This document shows positions 9,944 through 21,659 of a DNA stretch of 64,000 nt, piece after piece. The position numbers and the translations under genes were made by a program. The DNA comes from Muscardinus avellanarius. Taxonomy: Eukaryota > Chordata > Mammalia > Rodentia > Gliridae. The stretch is taken from NCBI GenBank assembly GCA_963383645.1, contig OY726560.1, positions 154,480,488 through 154,544,487 on the forward strand, read 5' to 3'. Below the pieces are notes generated by a model. The model was not told the origin of the DNA. It saw only the letters and a program-made list of their open reading frames with translations, and searched no databases. Numbering within the stretch: the first letter of the stretch is position 1; every line of letters begins with the position of its first letter.

Positions 9944-10502
9944 CGTGGATTCACCTATTCCTGGCCCGCTGGTAGAACCTCCACTTAGCATTGGATTCCC
10001 CGCAGCAAAGAAAGCTCTTTGTGGCCATACTTTATGTTTTGATAAGGCATTATTTCATTGTTCCTCACAGCTCTACTTTAGATATTTTTTAATCTTCCTT
10101 TTCTTTTTTCCATGGACCCCGGTCAGCACCCCAGCCTGCAGGTGGCAAGGCCCGCACACCCTGTGGCGAGCACTCCGCATCAGCAAGTGTGGCCCTGACT
10201 GGGCAGAGGCAGCCGTGAGCCTCCGGCCCTGAGAAGCCAGAAGGTCCCGCCAGGCCAGGCCTGTGAGGGTGCAGTGGGTCAGACCCAGGTTCCCAGTGTC
10301 CGGAGCAAAGCCCTCGGCTTGGGGCCCAGAGGACCCTTTCCCCAGCACAGGCGGGTTCTGTGCTCCCCACCGATACTTCCAGGAGCAGCCTGTCAGAATA
10401 AATTGTAGATTATGGATTCTGGGGGGTTGGAAGAGACCGGCTGTTAGCAAAATGCCTGGGCTAATTTTAAATTGATTCATTATGCATGATTAATTCCCAG
10501 AA
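9944..10502. other. Unique intergenic sequence
   Basis: No repeat or gene recognised. GC-richer in the middle (10120-10380). Confidence 0.45.
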
Positions 10503-10895
10503 CCCTGAGAGAAGGAGAGGGAGAGGGAGAGGGAGAGGGAGAGGGAGAGGGAGAGGGAGAGGCGAGGAGAGGAGAGGAGAGGAGAGGAGAGGAGAGGAGA
10601 GAGAGAGATAGAAAGAGAGAAAGAAGAAGGAGGAGGAGGAGGAGGAAAGAAGAAGAAGAAGAAGAAGAAGAAGAAGAAGAAGAAGAAGAAGAGGAGGAGG
10701 AGGAGGAGGAGGAGGAGGAGGAGGAGGAGGAGGAGGAGGAGGAGGAGAGAAGAAGAAGAAGAAGAAGAAGAAGAAGAAGAAGAAGAAGAAGAAGAAGAAG
10801 AAGGAGAAGAAGAAGGAGAAGAGGAGGAGGAGGAGAAGGAGGAGGGGGAGGAGGAGGAGGAAAGAAGGAGGAGGAGGAGGAGGAGGAGGAGGAGG

Positions 10896-10926
<31 letters not shown>

Positions 10927-10927
10927 G
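10503..10927. repeat. Extended polypurine block (GGGAGA, GGAGA, GAA, GGA, GA repeats)
   Basis: About 425 bp are almost entirely A and G, with only C at 10563 and T at 10609. The last 318 bp (10610-10927) contain no pyrimidine. Sub-blocks are (GGGAGA)n, (GGAGA)n, (GAA)n, (GGA)n, (GAA)n, (GGA)n and (GA)n. The long Ser/Leu/Pro/Phe-only frames on the minus strand are translations of this repeat. Such mirror-rich purine tracts can form triplex DNA. Confidence 0.97.
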
Positions 10928-12512
10928 CATAGCTTCCAGAGAACACACACTGCAGCCACACCTGGAGCTCCGCTGGCCACTCTCCTCCACTGTCAGCATT
11001 GCTATTGTGATTGCAATCTTAGTCTCAAGACAACAGCGCAGTATTCAGTGTTCACATGTTGGCCAAGCCAGCTACCCCTGAGAGTCAGCTCCACCTCTTC
11101 CCTTAGCAGGGGACTTCTGTGGCCTAAAGTAAAGCCCCTGTCTCCTTCAGTTCCTTTTCTTTTTGGCTCACGTCCTTCCTCTGCCACTGGACCCCCCCAG
11201 GATCCACACCACGCCTGTCCACAGCCCCTGGGCTCCTCTTGGCCAGGACACTTCTCGGACTGTCTGCTCTGGATGACCTGATGTGCAGAGGAGCGCCGAT
11301 CGGTGTTCTCCAGAAGGCTCCTCTCTTGGGATTTGCCTGGCAGTTTTCTCCTGAGAAGACTGGTGGGGGTTGGGAGGGAGACCGCAGAGGTCCAGGTTAT
11401 CCCACCATGTTTCCTGGAGGCTGCACACTGTCACCACGGCTTACCACTGTGGGTGCTGAGCACCCGACTAAGGGGGTGCTTGGTGGATTTCTCCACTGAG
11501 ACGTTACTCTTCCTAAAAAAAAAACAACAATAAAACCCTTTCCATACGTACTCTTAGAAAGTCACTAAGCAAATAGCTCACACTAAAGGAGTCAGAAGTT
11601 ACGGTCGGCCTAACTTACGGGTAGAGTAGGCACATAAATTACTTGGAATTCTTTGGCACAGGTTTATTTATTTATTTATTTATTTATTCTATGTCCCAGC
11701 TGCACCAATATGGATTCACGAGTATTTATTTTATACTTTGAGTTGTAATCTAATAATATCAGTTTGGTTTTTTCTTCCCTCCAATTGGGAGCTCTTTCAG
11801 TTGCCTCCCATGGTGCCCATGACGGGGTGTGTGTGTGTGTGCGCGCGCGCGCATGCGTGTGTGTATGTGTGTGTGTTGCTAAAACTTCCCTACTTATCTG
11901 GCACAAGATGCTTCGGGCTCCTCTGGTCTATTTCCTGCCCGAGTGCTGCAGCAAAGAGGCCCTTGTTCTTTTTATTCCAAATGCCGCTGACAGCCAGGGT
12001 CTGGGCGCTAAGTGTGTTCATTGCTATCGCCAGTCACTGTTTCTCAGCCATCTCTGCTGATGGAGCAAGGGACTCAGCGTGTCTGTACTTACCCACATGA
12101 TATGCACACACCTGTAAATATTTTTCTATTTATCCAGCCATCTGTATCTGTATTAAGTGAGACACAAACTGGTATAAAGTCACCATCCTTCGTGTGTTAC
12201 CGCGTGGTCATCCTCGCCTCCTCCCTTGCTACCTCTAGCCTTCCGTCCCAATAAAGGGAGCGCCTCAGTTCCCAATCCCAGGATACCTGTATAGCAGCTT
12301 CATGATTGCTGACCCACACGCCAGTGGGAAGCAACTTTCTCACCTGGAGCGCAGCTCCCGGGAACACTGCCACCTGCGATGGATGGGGGATGGATGGGGG
12401 GAGAGGCTGGGGCTCCACACCTGGCTGCCGGTCAGCACTGTCACTTTGTGCTTTTTAAACTAGCTTTTCGGATGGGTATGCAATGCCTTTTATAGTTTTA
12501 CATTTTGTTTTG
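10928..12512. other. Unique intergenic sequence with two microsatellites
   Basis: Contains (TTTA)n at about 11664-11689 and a GT/GC alternating tract at about 11827-11876. The remainder is unique, with no supported gene. Confidence 0.5.
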
Positions 12513-12552
<40 letters not shown>

Positions 12553-12574
12553 ACGCGCACCCGCGTGTGTGTGT
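12513..12574. repeat. (GT)n microsatellite at SINE tail
   Basis: GT dinucleotide with a GCACGCGCACCCGCG interruption. It abuts the tail end of the minus-strand SINE at 12575. Confidence 0.95.
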
Positions 12575-12764
12575 AATTGGTGATTGAATCCTGGGGCATT
12601 CTACCTCTGAGCTACACTTCCAGCCTCCACTATTTTTTCTTTAATTTTAAATTGTGAAACAGGGTCACTCCAAGTTACCACACACTGGCCTCAAACCTGT
12701 GATCCTCCTGTCTCAGCCTCCCAAGCACTGGGACTACAGGCATGTGCTACCGCAACTTGGCTTG
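12575..12764 (-). repeat. B1-dID dimeric SINE
   Basis: Minus-strand dimer: left half ends the interval (reverse of TACAGGCATGTGCTACCGCA), right half adjoins the (GT)n. Strongly diverged. Confidence 0.82.
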
Positions 12765-14828
12765 TTTTTAGTCAGAAGAACCTGGGGCGTGCTCGGGGTT
12801 GGATGATGATTTACCCGCCACCACTGCCTCTGGCCACGTGCTCGAGCCTGAGCTCTAGAGAGGGGCCAGGCAGGGTTGGCCTGTTCCAATTTCTCACCTG
12901 TGATGATCTGATTACAGGCTACCAGTGGCTGACTCGGTTGCCTTTCTCTTCTATTTATACCTTGATGTATTTTCTCGCTGTTCCATAATTTTTTCTCAGT
13001 GTAGCAAAATTTGTTTTGCACATCTCCTCTGTGTCTAATACTGTGTGGGAGGCAGCAATAAATAACATTAGCCCAACGGGGAGACAGAGAAGTACCCACA
13101 ATCCTCTGCGATTGGCACTGCTGCTCTGTAATGGTACTGGGAAGGGGACAGATGGGAACAGACACAGAGAGGTTGAATTTATCCTCTGGGACTTACTGTC
13201 CGAATAACAATGTGCATGGGCAAGTGACTCAAGTCCTGGCCGCTCAACACATGGCCAACAGACCAGCAGCAGCAGCATCGCTGAGGGGCTAGAGAAATGC
13301 AGAGGCCAGGCCTCTTCCACGCCCACTGGCTCAGGCTAACAAGATTCTCCGGTGACTAAAGTTTGATGTGCAATGGAGTCTAAATTGGTCAAAGTATTGC
13401 CGCTAGTGCAATGGAAACGTCCAGTGTTCCCTTCCTTCCTCCCCTCATTCACATCAAACATAGGACGATACACCCTTCATAAACTTGGGACTCAGTTCTC
13501 CAAGACAGAGTTGAAGTGCAATGTCAATTCAATTCCCTGGCAGCTGAGCCCCAGGCTTGCATGGTTTGAGGGGCCTCTGTGGATCCTGACACCCATTCTT
13601 TCTGTCAGGCAGCTGGATAGAAATGAGCAGGTCAAGGCCAATTTGGGATGGATCTGAGAAGAAAACTTTAGCAGGCCCTTGTCAACCAAAATACAGGACT
13701 CCCCGCTTAGCTGTGGTCCAAAATCAAGGTCAGGGAAGTGCAGAACCAAGGTTAGGGAGGCTGAGCTCATCCCATGCACAACCCCCCGCAGAGTTTCACT
13801 TAGACCCTCATGGGAAAGTTTCTAACATAACGACACAGATACATGGAGGTATGGCGTGCAAAAGACAAATAACCACCCGAAATAAATATGCATGAGAAAC
13901 AAGGCATCCATGCCATTTTCCACTCTAGAATTCACCACCTGCCGCCCACCTTGTCCACCAGCTCCTTGGTCTCCTCCCAGGAAGGCTGGGTTTGGTGAAG
14001 CTATTTAAAACTGCTTTCCCTCCGTTTGACAACTCTTTCTTAAGCAAAGTCAACTCAATTCTGCCCACTTCCTTTATAAGAAAACTCTCTTCCCTGGTCA
14101 TTCCATTCTCATCCCAGTCCCCACTACCCAGGGGGGAGGGCCCTCATCTTCCCCCCTTTTCCCCACACCACCCCAAACATGCAGCTTTGGTGTACAGAGC
14201 CGGGGCCCTCCTTCCTTCCACCAATTTCCTGCCCAGGACACTGACAAGAAAAAGGTGCTCAGGATTCAGATGTTTTGTTTTGCAGATAGCAGGTACCAGG
14301 CTCGGCGAGGTGCCAAGACTCCAAGATCCAACATGTGGCACCAAGACCACGCTCTGTGGAGATGAACCAGAATTGTCTAGAGATATGATCTACTATTAAA
14401 TGGTCTGGCTATATCTTTATATCTATCTACATCTATCTGTCATATTGACTGATGGATCGATCAATCAGGCATCTATCCAAACCTCTTCATTGCCCTTGCT
14501 ATATCCTACCATGGAAGGCCCAGTTGTGAGCAGACAGTGCAGCTATAGTAGCCTTCATGGGATTGGAAAGGTCCCTGCACCCATGGGTGGTGGGGCCCTT
14601 CTGAAAACTAGAGGGAGAAAAAGTTTCCTCCTGTGCCCCCCAGCCCAGCAGCCTTTAGAATCTTTTCTGATATCAGGAACGGATGTCAAAATCTCCCTGT
14701 CCTGGAAGCCATTGGAATTTCAGGTACCCACCCTACACTAGATAACTCAATAAAATAGGAGCCATAGTTTCCCTATCCTGATAAAGAGGAGTTTGTAGGT
14801 GACTTTGAAAGGATTATAAGTACAAAGA
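12765..14828. other. Unique intergenic sequence
   Basis: No repeats or genes recognised over about 2 kb. Frames of up to 143 codons (12734-13165, minus) partly overlap the SINE and show no domain. Confidence 0.45.
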
Positions 14829-14962
14829 CATCCTGGGCAACTCAGTGAGAACCTGCCTTCAGATAAATGTAAAAAGGGCTGTCAGTGGTAAACCCCTTGC
14901 CTAGCGTGTGACAGGCCCTGGACTTCATCACCATTACCACGAGGAAACAAAACAAAACAAAA
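14829..14962 (+). repeat. Truncated B1-dID / ID SINE
   Basis: Begins in the middle of the left half (GGGCAACTCAGTGAGAACCT), continues into the ID-like half (CCTTGCCTAGCGTGTGACAG) and ends in an (AAAAC)n tail at 14944-14966. Confidence 0.7.
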
Positions 14963-15042
14963 CAATAACAAAACCCGGAAAGTGACTTTGAGGAATTGCT
15001 CTGGAAGTCACTACATGAAACCTGTTAAAAACTCAACACCCC

Positions 15043-15256
15043 AGCCGGGCATGGGCGCACACTTGCAATCCCTGTACTTGGGAGGCTGAGACAGGAGGAT
15101 CGCAGGTTCTTGGCCAGCCTCAGCTATTTAGTGAGGTCCTCTGCAACTTAGTGAAACCCTGTTTCAAAATATAAAAAATAGGGCTGGGGGCATAGCTCAG
15201 AGGTAGAATACCCCTGGGGTCAATCACTAGTAGCGCTAAGAGAAAAAAAGAAAAAT
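15043..15256 (+). repeat. B1-dID dimeric SINE
   Basis: AGCCGGGCATGGGCGCACAC left half, GGGCTGGGGGCATAGCTCAG right half, A-rich tail. CAACACC before and after is a likely partial duplication. Confidence 0.9.
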
Positions 15257-15403
15257 AATCCAACACCTCTCCTTCAGTTCTGCCTTAGTAGGCTTGAGAT
15301 GGAATCTAATTTCATTATTTCTACTGAAACTCTAAGGGTTTCTAAGACTCCGCACAGAGAAATAGCCCTGTGATAAATCATTTCTTTTTGGTTTTAACCC
15401 TTT

Positions 15404-15489
15404 TTTTTCCCCCTGCAGTGCTGGGAATGGAACTCAGGGCCTCGCTCATGCCAGGCAAGTGCTCCACCACTGAGCTACATCCCAGCCTC
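15404..15489 (-). repeat. ID-type SINE monomer
   Basis: On the minus strand: GGCTGGGATGTAGCTCAGTG then CACTTGCCTGGCATGAGCGA, then a CAGCACTG and A-tail (T-run at 15404-15411 on +). The tRNA-like A and B boxes are retained. This is the monomer form rather than the dimer. Confidence 0.85.
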
Positions 15490-17082
15490 AATAGCCCGTT
15501 TCTGATATCAGGAGTGTCTGCAAAGGACAATTATCCTATTAGCCAATGTGAGGGTCAGAGCTAATGCAGCCACATGTCGATCCCCAGTGGGTGGGGCCCG
15601 GGGTGCTGTGGCCCCGGCTTCTGCCATTAGTGCCCAGCTCACCAGAAACCGGGCCTGGGTTTCTGCTCCCATGCAGCCCCGGCTCCCGTGCCTTTGGGGC
15701 CGATGAATACAAAGTGCTTCCGGAAATAATCATCCCCAAAGCCACTGTTTGTCTCACTGTGTAGCTAAAAGCACTTGCTACTGCGAATTAGCTAACACAA
15801 GACAGAGAGTTACAAAAATCTTTGCAGAAAAGTACAAATGCCTGGACTTGGAAAACATCTAGATTTTGCATTTCCTTCATTGCTTCTTTCCTTTTAAACA
15901 TTTTTTCTCTCCTCTCCTCTCTCCCCCTCTCTCCTCCCTTCCCTTTCTTCCACTTACACACCAGGGAACATTTTAATTTTGGAAAGAAATGCGAGCCACG
16001 CTCTGTGATGTGTGAGAGAGTTCGGGGTGTGGGAAGGGAGGATTAACAGCAGGCAGGAAATTAGCTTTACAGAGGCTCCTGGAAAACCAGCAAGCAAGAT
16101 ACAGCTGCTCCAGAGGCAGCGTGAGGAGTGTGGGGAGGCCGAGAGGTTCAGAGACTCCTGCAGCCCCCAGAGGCCAGCGAGGTCCACTCAGGAAAGGCCT
16201 CGAGCAAGGGCAAGAACAGAGTGTGTTTGACACCATAATGCCATTCAGTCAAGTCATTGTGCCACCCCCCCCCCATAGCTGAGCCTTTTGCAAGGTGTGA
16301 CAGGTAAATCTTAAGTTGAACATTTTGGCGGCTTGCACAGGGAGAGTCAGAAATATGAAAGAAAACCTGAAAGTCACTTTCTCCTAGCTCCTGGGACTGG
16401 AAGGGGAGCTGGCAGGTTGGTCGAAGGCAACACTAGAGAGTGGCGGGAGCTTTACTTCGGAGTGGAATCAGGCCATTGGTTTTATCAAGAAAGAGGAGAG
16501 TGTTGGTTCTTTGGGACAGTTGGTCAAGCAAAAGTCGGTGTGGTAAATCACCTGTCCTTTGAGAATTCCCAGGTGACAGAGGAGTGTGGCAATCTCCCCA
16601 GGGGAGGCCCACGCACAAATTCCCTCTGCTCCGGGCTTGAGCTGAATACCGCGGGATCAGCTGTGCTTGCTACTGTAATTAAACAGTTTACAAAAACCAT
16701 GAAATCAGAGTGCCAAAAGAAAAAGAGTTGTTTCCATGAAAACTAAGTTTGGTTCTTTGGAAAGGCTCTTTCTGTAAATGGAAGTCACTAAAAATAAACG
16801 AGGTTGAATTAAGTGTGGGCTGAATGACTTTAAGAAATCAGAGAGAATTGTATACATTTAAAAATACCTGCCTTTTCTTAAGTTCTCTCTTATTTTAAAG
16901 AAAACCCAAAATTGGAAATTACAGACAATGTGTTTGGGGCGGAGTTTATGTAAGACAGAAGCCTGCAAACTTCAAAGGACTCATTCTCAAAGAAAAGCTC
17001 TTGTGACTACATGAAATTGTTGGTGAATAAATGACATAGGTTTTAAGAAAAGATAAAACATCAAATGTATAATAACTGTTTA
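15490..17082. other. Unique intergenic sequence, possible conserved noncoding segment
   Basis: No repeat is seen over about 1.6 kb apart from a CT-rich run at 15900-15960 and a C-run at 16265. 15690-15800 and 16600-16760 contain homeodomain-like AT cores (for example TAATTAAAC at 16676) in mixed-composition sequence. That is compatible with regulatory DNA but proves nothing. Confidence 0.35.
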
Positions 17083-17272
17083 CCGGGCGTGGTGGCGCAC
17101 GCTTGTAATCCCCATGCTTGGGAGGCAGAGACAGGAGGATTGCTCAGGTTCGAAGCCAGCTGTGCTGTCTTAAGAGACCCTGTTTCTAAGTAAAAAAGTA
17201 TAAAAATAGGTCTGGGAGTGTAGCCCGGAGGTAGAAGGGTTTCCAGGAATCCCAATACCACCAAAAAAAAAA
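17083..17272 (+). repeat. Dimeric SINE, second subfamily
   Basis: Differs from the common dimer by AATCCCCATGCTTGGGAGGC in the left half, GTTCGAAGCCAGC after it, and TAGGTCTGGGAGTGTAGCCC with CTTCCAGGAACCCC-type sequence in the right half. TGTATAA at 17067 and 17275 is a likely target duplication. Confidence 0.9.
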
Positions 17273-17528
17273 TGTATAACTATTTGTAATTAAGAGGAAT
17301 CATAAAAATCACTATGCATCATGCATATTCCTAAAGGGATTTAGATTTTTTCCTGCAGCCATGGGAAGCTACTGCAGGGTTCCAAAGAGAAAATGATGAG
17401 TCTGGCTTCTCAAATCACCTGACTATCTATTGATGCATGGTACGGTGGGGGTGGAGACCAGTCCAAGAGATAAATATAGACTTTATAATCTGGTGGGCAG
17501 TTGGGTTCTTGAATTTTAAAAAAATGGA

Positions 17529-17730
17529 AGCCGGGTGTGATGGTGTACACCTATAATCCCAGTACTTGGGAGTCTGCGACAGGAGGGAAACATGTTTAGG
17601 CTAGCCTCAGCAACTTAGTGTGACCCTCAGCAACTTAGCAAGACCCTGATTCAAAATAAAAAGTAAAAAGGGCTGGGGGTATAGTTCAGAAGTAGAATGC
17701 CCCTGAATTTAATCCCTACTACCAAAAAGG
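17529..17730 (+). repeat. B1-dID dimeric SINE with GGAA/GAAA-rich tail
   Basis: AGCCGGGTGTGATGGTGTAC left half, GGGCTGGGGGTATAGTTCAG right half, followed by a purine-rich tail 17727-17772. Confidence 0.88.
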
Positions 17731-17772
17731 GAAGGAAGAAAAGAAAGAAGAAAGAAAGGAAGGAAGGAGAAA

Positions 17773-18404
17773 TGGAGAGATGGGTAGAAGAGAGAGATCT
17801 CTCAGGGTTAGAGTGGATAGGCTGAGATGTCTGCATCTGGGTGATGGGAAGGGATGGTGATGCCTGTAATTGCTTCCTATTAGGCTCAACTGCAAGCAAC
17901 AAGGGTCAGGAATAATGGAACTTAAAGAAGACAGGAGTTGGCATATGCTACATCTCAAGTAAATCCCCCTCTATTTTTGTCTTCCCCGGACCAAGATGTC
18001 CTTCCAGATCAACACAGAATCATTCAGTCCTTAGAGCCCCATCCCCAAAGAGACCTGATCCCCAGCATGGACTGTACCGTGCCCTGTCTTGAGCACGTTG
18101 CCTGGTAGCAGTGAGCTTGCTTCACCAGTGATTACGGCTGCTTCTTTCTCGTCTCCCTCATACTGCACTGTGGTGCCCTTAATGCCAGAGGCAGCATCTC
18201 CTTCCATTTCATGCCTTGATCAGTAACTTGGCATTAAATACATACTGATCCCTTGACTGTGTGTCCTGAATGAACCAGCAGGGTCATCTCCCAAATATTT
18301 GAACCAATTAAATTTGTTTCCCCTTCTTTCCTATACACTGCCACGAGTATCTCTGTTAATAGTAATATTTTAATCAAAAAGTTAGTTCTATCTTAATTTT
18401 GGTC
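17773..18404. other. Unique or unrecognised sequence
   Basis: No gene. May include decayed LTR internal or 5' sequence belonging to the LTR end at 18405. Confidence 0.35.
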
Positions 18405-18525
18405 CAGTAAAACCTGTTGGATTTCTGACCTCCAGAACTATAGGTAATAAGTTTATTATGCTCTTTGAGTCACTAAATTTGTGGTTATTTTTTTCCAGCC
18501 TCAGTAGAAAACTAATTACACTGTG
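18405..18525 (+). repeat. MaLR-type LTR 3' end, decayed
   Basis: Text TTCTGACCTCCAGAACTATA, then GGTAATAAGTTTATT, then CACTAAATTTGTGGTTATTT and ACTAATTACA follows the 3' order of ancient MLT1/MST LTRs (CCTCCAGAACTGTGAG...AATAAATTTCTGTT...GTTTGTGGTA...CTAATACA). Assignment is from memory. Confidence 0.5.
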
Positions 18526-18624
18526 CCATACTTTCAGCAGGATTTAAAAATTCAATAGCATTCCAACAGAATTGTCATGCCTAGGGAGCCACATAAGGTA
18601 AAAAAACAAAACAGAACAAAACAA

Positions 18625-18800
18625 AAACTCAAGCAGGTGAGTTAGACAGCTGGATTTCAGTCTTGCTCTGCACCTTATTAGCTGTATTACTTTGAGCATA
18701 CTACCTGACCTCTGTAACCCTGTTTTCTTCATATGGTAGCTCCTCACAATAGCATTGTGGGGATCAACTGAGGTGATACACGAGAATGGGTTCGCAGGGC
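18625..18800 (+). repeat. MIR
   Basis: Matches the MIR core order: CTCTGCACCTTATTAGCTGT, TACCTGACCTCTGTAACCC, TTTTCTTCATATGGTAGC, and ATTGTGGGGATCAACTGAGG. An ancient tRNA-derived SINE. Confidence 0.7.
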
Positions 18801-18864
18801 ACTACTGCAGACAAGGCATCGCAGTTATCAGTATTGTCATCGGCCGCATGGGTACCCACCATCT

Positions 18865-18945
18865 CTGTCTTGACACCCTCGTCACCATCATCTTCACATC
18901 ACTGTCACCATCGTCATCCTTGTCATCATCACCGTCATGATGGTC
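18865..18945. repeat. Imperfect (CAT/CAC)n simple repeat
   Basis: Trinucleotide-like CATCATCAC/GTCATC pattern, degenerate. Confidence 0.7.
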
Positions 18946-19600
18946 ACTAACGCGTCTCTAGGTGGAGGAAGGTCTCTGGACAGGGGCGAGGGGTAGAGTA
19001 AGAAGGGAAGAGCTCAGCCTCACCAGCCCGGTCTCCTCTACTTCCTCCTCTTTTCACACAAGGTATCACACGAGCTACTAGCAGAACCTCCCAGGTTAGG
19101 TCTGAGTCTCTGGGCAGGATAAACTCTGGCATGAATTTTGAGTGCCCACTGGCCTGCATTTTGTGATATATGGAGCTGGATTCTGCCATCTGTGGCCCCT
19201 CCCTACACCCATGCCCAGCACCAACACCCCAGGATTCAGGCTTTGCTCAGCAGGAGCTCAAGCCAGAGGAGGGAAAAGGTATTCTCAAAAAAGGGAGCTG
19301 AGTTTCAGGTTCTTAGACACAGCCTGGGGGTTTGAGTGCTTTCTTGGTGATCACACTATTAGACTTCAATTCTGGGAGCCACCAGGCCTGCAAGCATTTG
19401 CTCCAGCGCCCTCCATCCCTGCCCCCACCTGCACCTCTGTATCCTGGGCTCTCCATGGATGGAAAGGACTCCTGATGTCTTTATAGACTCTGGAGAAGAA
19501 AGGGGTCCTCGCTCAGCAAAGCGAATCTTGCAGGGAGTTCCACTTGGGCTCCTAGTTTACAAAAATGGGACACACAAGCTCAAGTTAAGTAGGTAAAGGC
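18946..19600. other. Unique intergenic sequence
   Basis: No recognisable feature. Frames up to 114 codons lack domains. Confidence 0.45.
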
Positions 19601-19826
19601 AGCCGTGGATGGTGGTGCATGCCTATAATCCCAGTACTTGGGAGACTGAGACACGAGGATCACAGGTTTGAGGTTAGCCATAGTAATTTAGTGAGACGCT
19701 CAGCAACTTAACAAGATCCTGTTTCAAAAATGAAAACTGAAAAAGGGCTGGGAGTGTGGCTTGGAGGGAGAATGTCCCTGGGTTCAATCCCCAGTATCAC
19801 TAAAATAAAATAAAACAACAAAATAA
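19601..19826 (+). repeat. B1-dID dimeric SINE
   Basis: AGCCGTGGATGGTGGTGCAT left half, GGGCTGGGAGTGTGGCTTGG right half and AATAAAATAAAAC tail. Imperfect duplications AGGTAAAGGCAG and AGATAAAGACAG flank it. Confidence 0.9.
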
Positions 19827-20858
19827 AGAGATAAAGACAGCAGGGGGTAGTACTGTTGTGACACTAACATTTTAATGACCAAAAGCCAAGCACAGCCAGA
19901 CCTCCCACAACGGGGCAAGCAGAAGCTGCTGGGCTCCAGGCCAGTCTCCTCTCCCAAGTCAGAAGCCCTGTGAGCGCCTAGTCCTCCCTGGGCACTGCTG
20001 TCAATGTCATTGCTACTGGATTGCATTACTGCTAAGCCACAAGCATTGTGGGTTATATGTAATCATGCCTCTATCCTGACTTGTCCAATTCAAAGCCAAT
20101 GTGTCAGGAATCTGCCATACCTGCCCCCTCTCTGCAGCTGAATCTCCCTTCTCCCACACCAAGAACCCTGGTTCTCAGTAACACCAGTGTTTGGTGATGT
20201 TTGGTTTGTTCTAAGTCATAAGACACATGCGTTTCAGAGTCAATACATTCTTACCACCTCCAGCAGCATCTCCAAGATGCTCTTTTGCCCTTAAAATACA
20301 CGGGGAGGGTGTGGGTTTGGAGGGCTCTCATCAAAGGCCAGTGGTCAAAGGCAAATGTTACTGTGACCACCCACAGGGCACCCAGAGTCCGAGGCAACAG
20401 GGCACTCTGCAGTCTCTATGTGCCTCAGACATTAGCCCCCTCTGAAGCCCAAACACCCCTGGGTAGGGTCTACATACTTGGTGTCAAAAATTACAGGAAT
20501 CTAGACCTCAGCAGATGGTCACTAGGCAGCTCTGCCTGACCCGATGTCTGAAGCCAATAAAGCTTCCTGGAAGACGGGTGTCCACCCCAGAGTGGAGGTC
20601 AGGCTGGGCAGATGGAGACAAAACAGACAAGCCACACAGCTGGTGGGACACGCAGCTCCCCTGGGTGTCAGTGGCTGCTGCTAAGAACTTCCAGGGAATT
20701 CGCTGTCCTTCCCCAGGTACTCGCTGGGCAGCTTCTGTGTGGTCAGTGATGGCCAGAAGATCTACACAGAGAACTTTTTAGAGCTCTACACACATCACAT
20801 CATGTGCTGGAAGAAAATCCCAGCCTTAAACCAGGGCAGCTGCTCAGTTTCTGTGTTG
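19827..20858. other. Unique intergenic sequence
   Basis: Nothing recognised. Several overlapping + frames of 70-96 codons (20227-21029) are not supported by domains. Confidence 0.45.
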
Positions 20859-20935
20859 CGTGGCAAAAGTATATGTGGTGAAAAATATATAGTGAAAGGT
20901 AGCTATCTACCTGTCTATCATCTATATATCTATAT
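20859..20935 (+). repeat. 77-bp direct duplication, copy 1
   Basis: CGTGGCAAAAGTATATGTGG...CTATCATCTATATATCTATA matches 21660-21736 with three substitutions by my reading. The same orientation and about 800-bp spacing indicate a local duplication rather than a dispersed repeat. Confidence 0.85.
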
Positions 20936-21259
20936 ACACAAATCTGCTCTCAGACTTCAGACCTCTGTCACCCCTCTCCCACCCACAGGCGCTGCTGCTG
21001 CTGAGACCACAGCAGGGGCCCTTCACTGATTTCTCCCTGGACATGCTGAGCCTTACCACAGCCAGTGGAGCTCCAGTTCAGATCTGAACGGGAGATGACA
21101 CTTGGGGCTTTCTTTGGGGCAGGATGACACTCCCCGGGCACAGGGGCAGCCCTCCATGGGGCTAGTCCTGACTCATGTTCTGGAGGAGCAGGCAGATCCA
21201 TTTCGGCTGCTTCCTCCCTTCTATGGAATGGGTGTGAAGGCAAATGGAAACAGGGCTTT
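20936..21259. other. Unique intergenic sequence
   Basis: No gene or repeat recognised. Confidence 0.4.
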
Positions 21260-21411
21260 TTTGGGGAGACGATGAAATGTTCTAATATTAGATGTATTGA
21301 TGGCTGCACAACTCAGAATATACTAAAGACTACCAAACTACATTTAAAGTGGATAGATTTTATAGTTAGGTGATTTATATCTTAATAAAGCTATTTAAAA
21401 AGAAACATAAA
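21260..21411 (+). repeat. L1 3' end fragment
   Basis: GATGGCTGCACAACTCAGAA, then ACATTTAAAGTGGATAGATTT and ATATCTTAATAAAGCTATTT follow the 3' terminal order of old L1 (GGTTGCACAAC...CACTTTAAATGGGTGAATTTT...ATATCTCAATAAAGCTG). Confidence 0.7.
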
Positions 21412-21601
21412 GCCAGGCATGGTGGCACACGCTTGTAATCCCCACGCTTGGGAGGCAGAGACAGGAGGATCGTGCAGGTTCGAAGCCAGCCTCACTGGTT
21501 TAAGAGACCCTGTTTCCAAATACAAAGTATAAAATAGGTCTGGGAGTGTAGTCTGGAGGTAGAAGGGCTTCCAGGAACCCCAGTACCACACACACACAAA
21601 A
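21412..21601 (+). repeat. Dimeric SINE, second subfamily, perfect 15-bp target duplication
   Basis: Body: GCCAGGCATGGTGGCACACG to CCCAGTACCACACACACACA. AAAAAGAAACATAAA occurs at 21397-21411 and 21602-21616, perfectly flanking the element. The intact duplication implies a young insertion, and it landed in the 3' tail of an old L1. Confidence 0.95.
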
Positions 21602-21659
21602 AAAAAGAAACATAAATGTGGGCTATGTTTTTAAGTACACACATATAGTGAAAGATATA

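Noticed and set aside
10467..10999. Three minus-strand ORFs of 164-169 codons of Ser, Leu, Pro and Phe
   Set aside because: Translations of a polypurine simple repeat in all three frames.
18865..18945. Possible coding trinucleotide repeat
   Set aside because: Degenerate CAT/CAC pattern without a flanking open frame.
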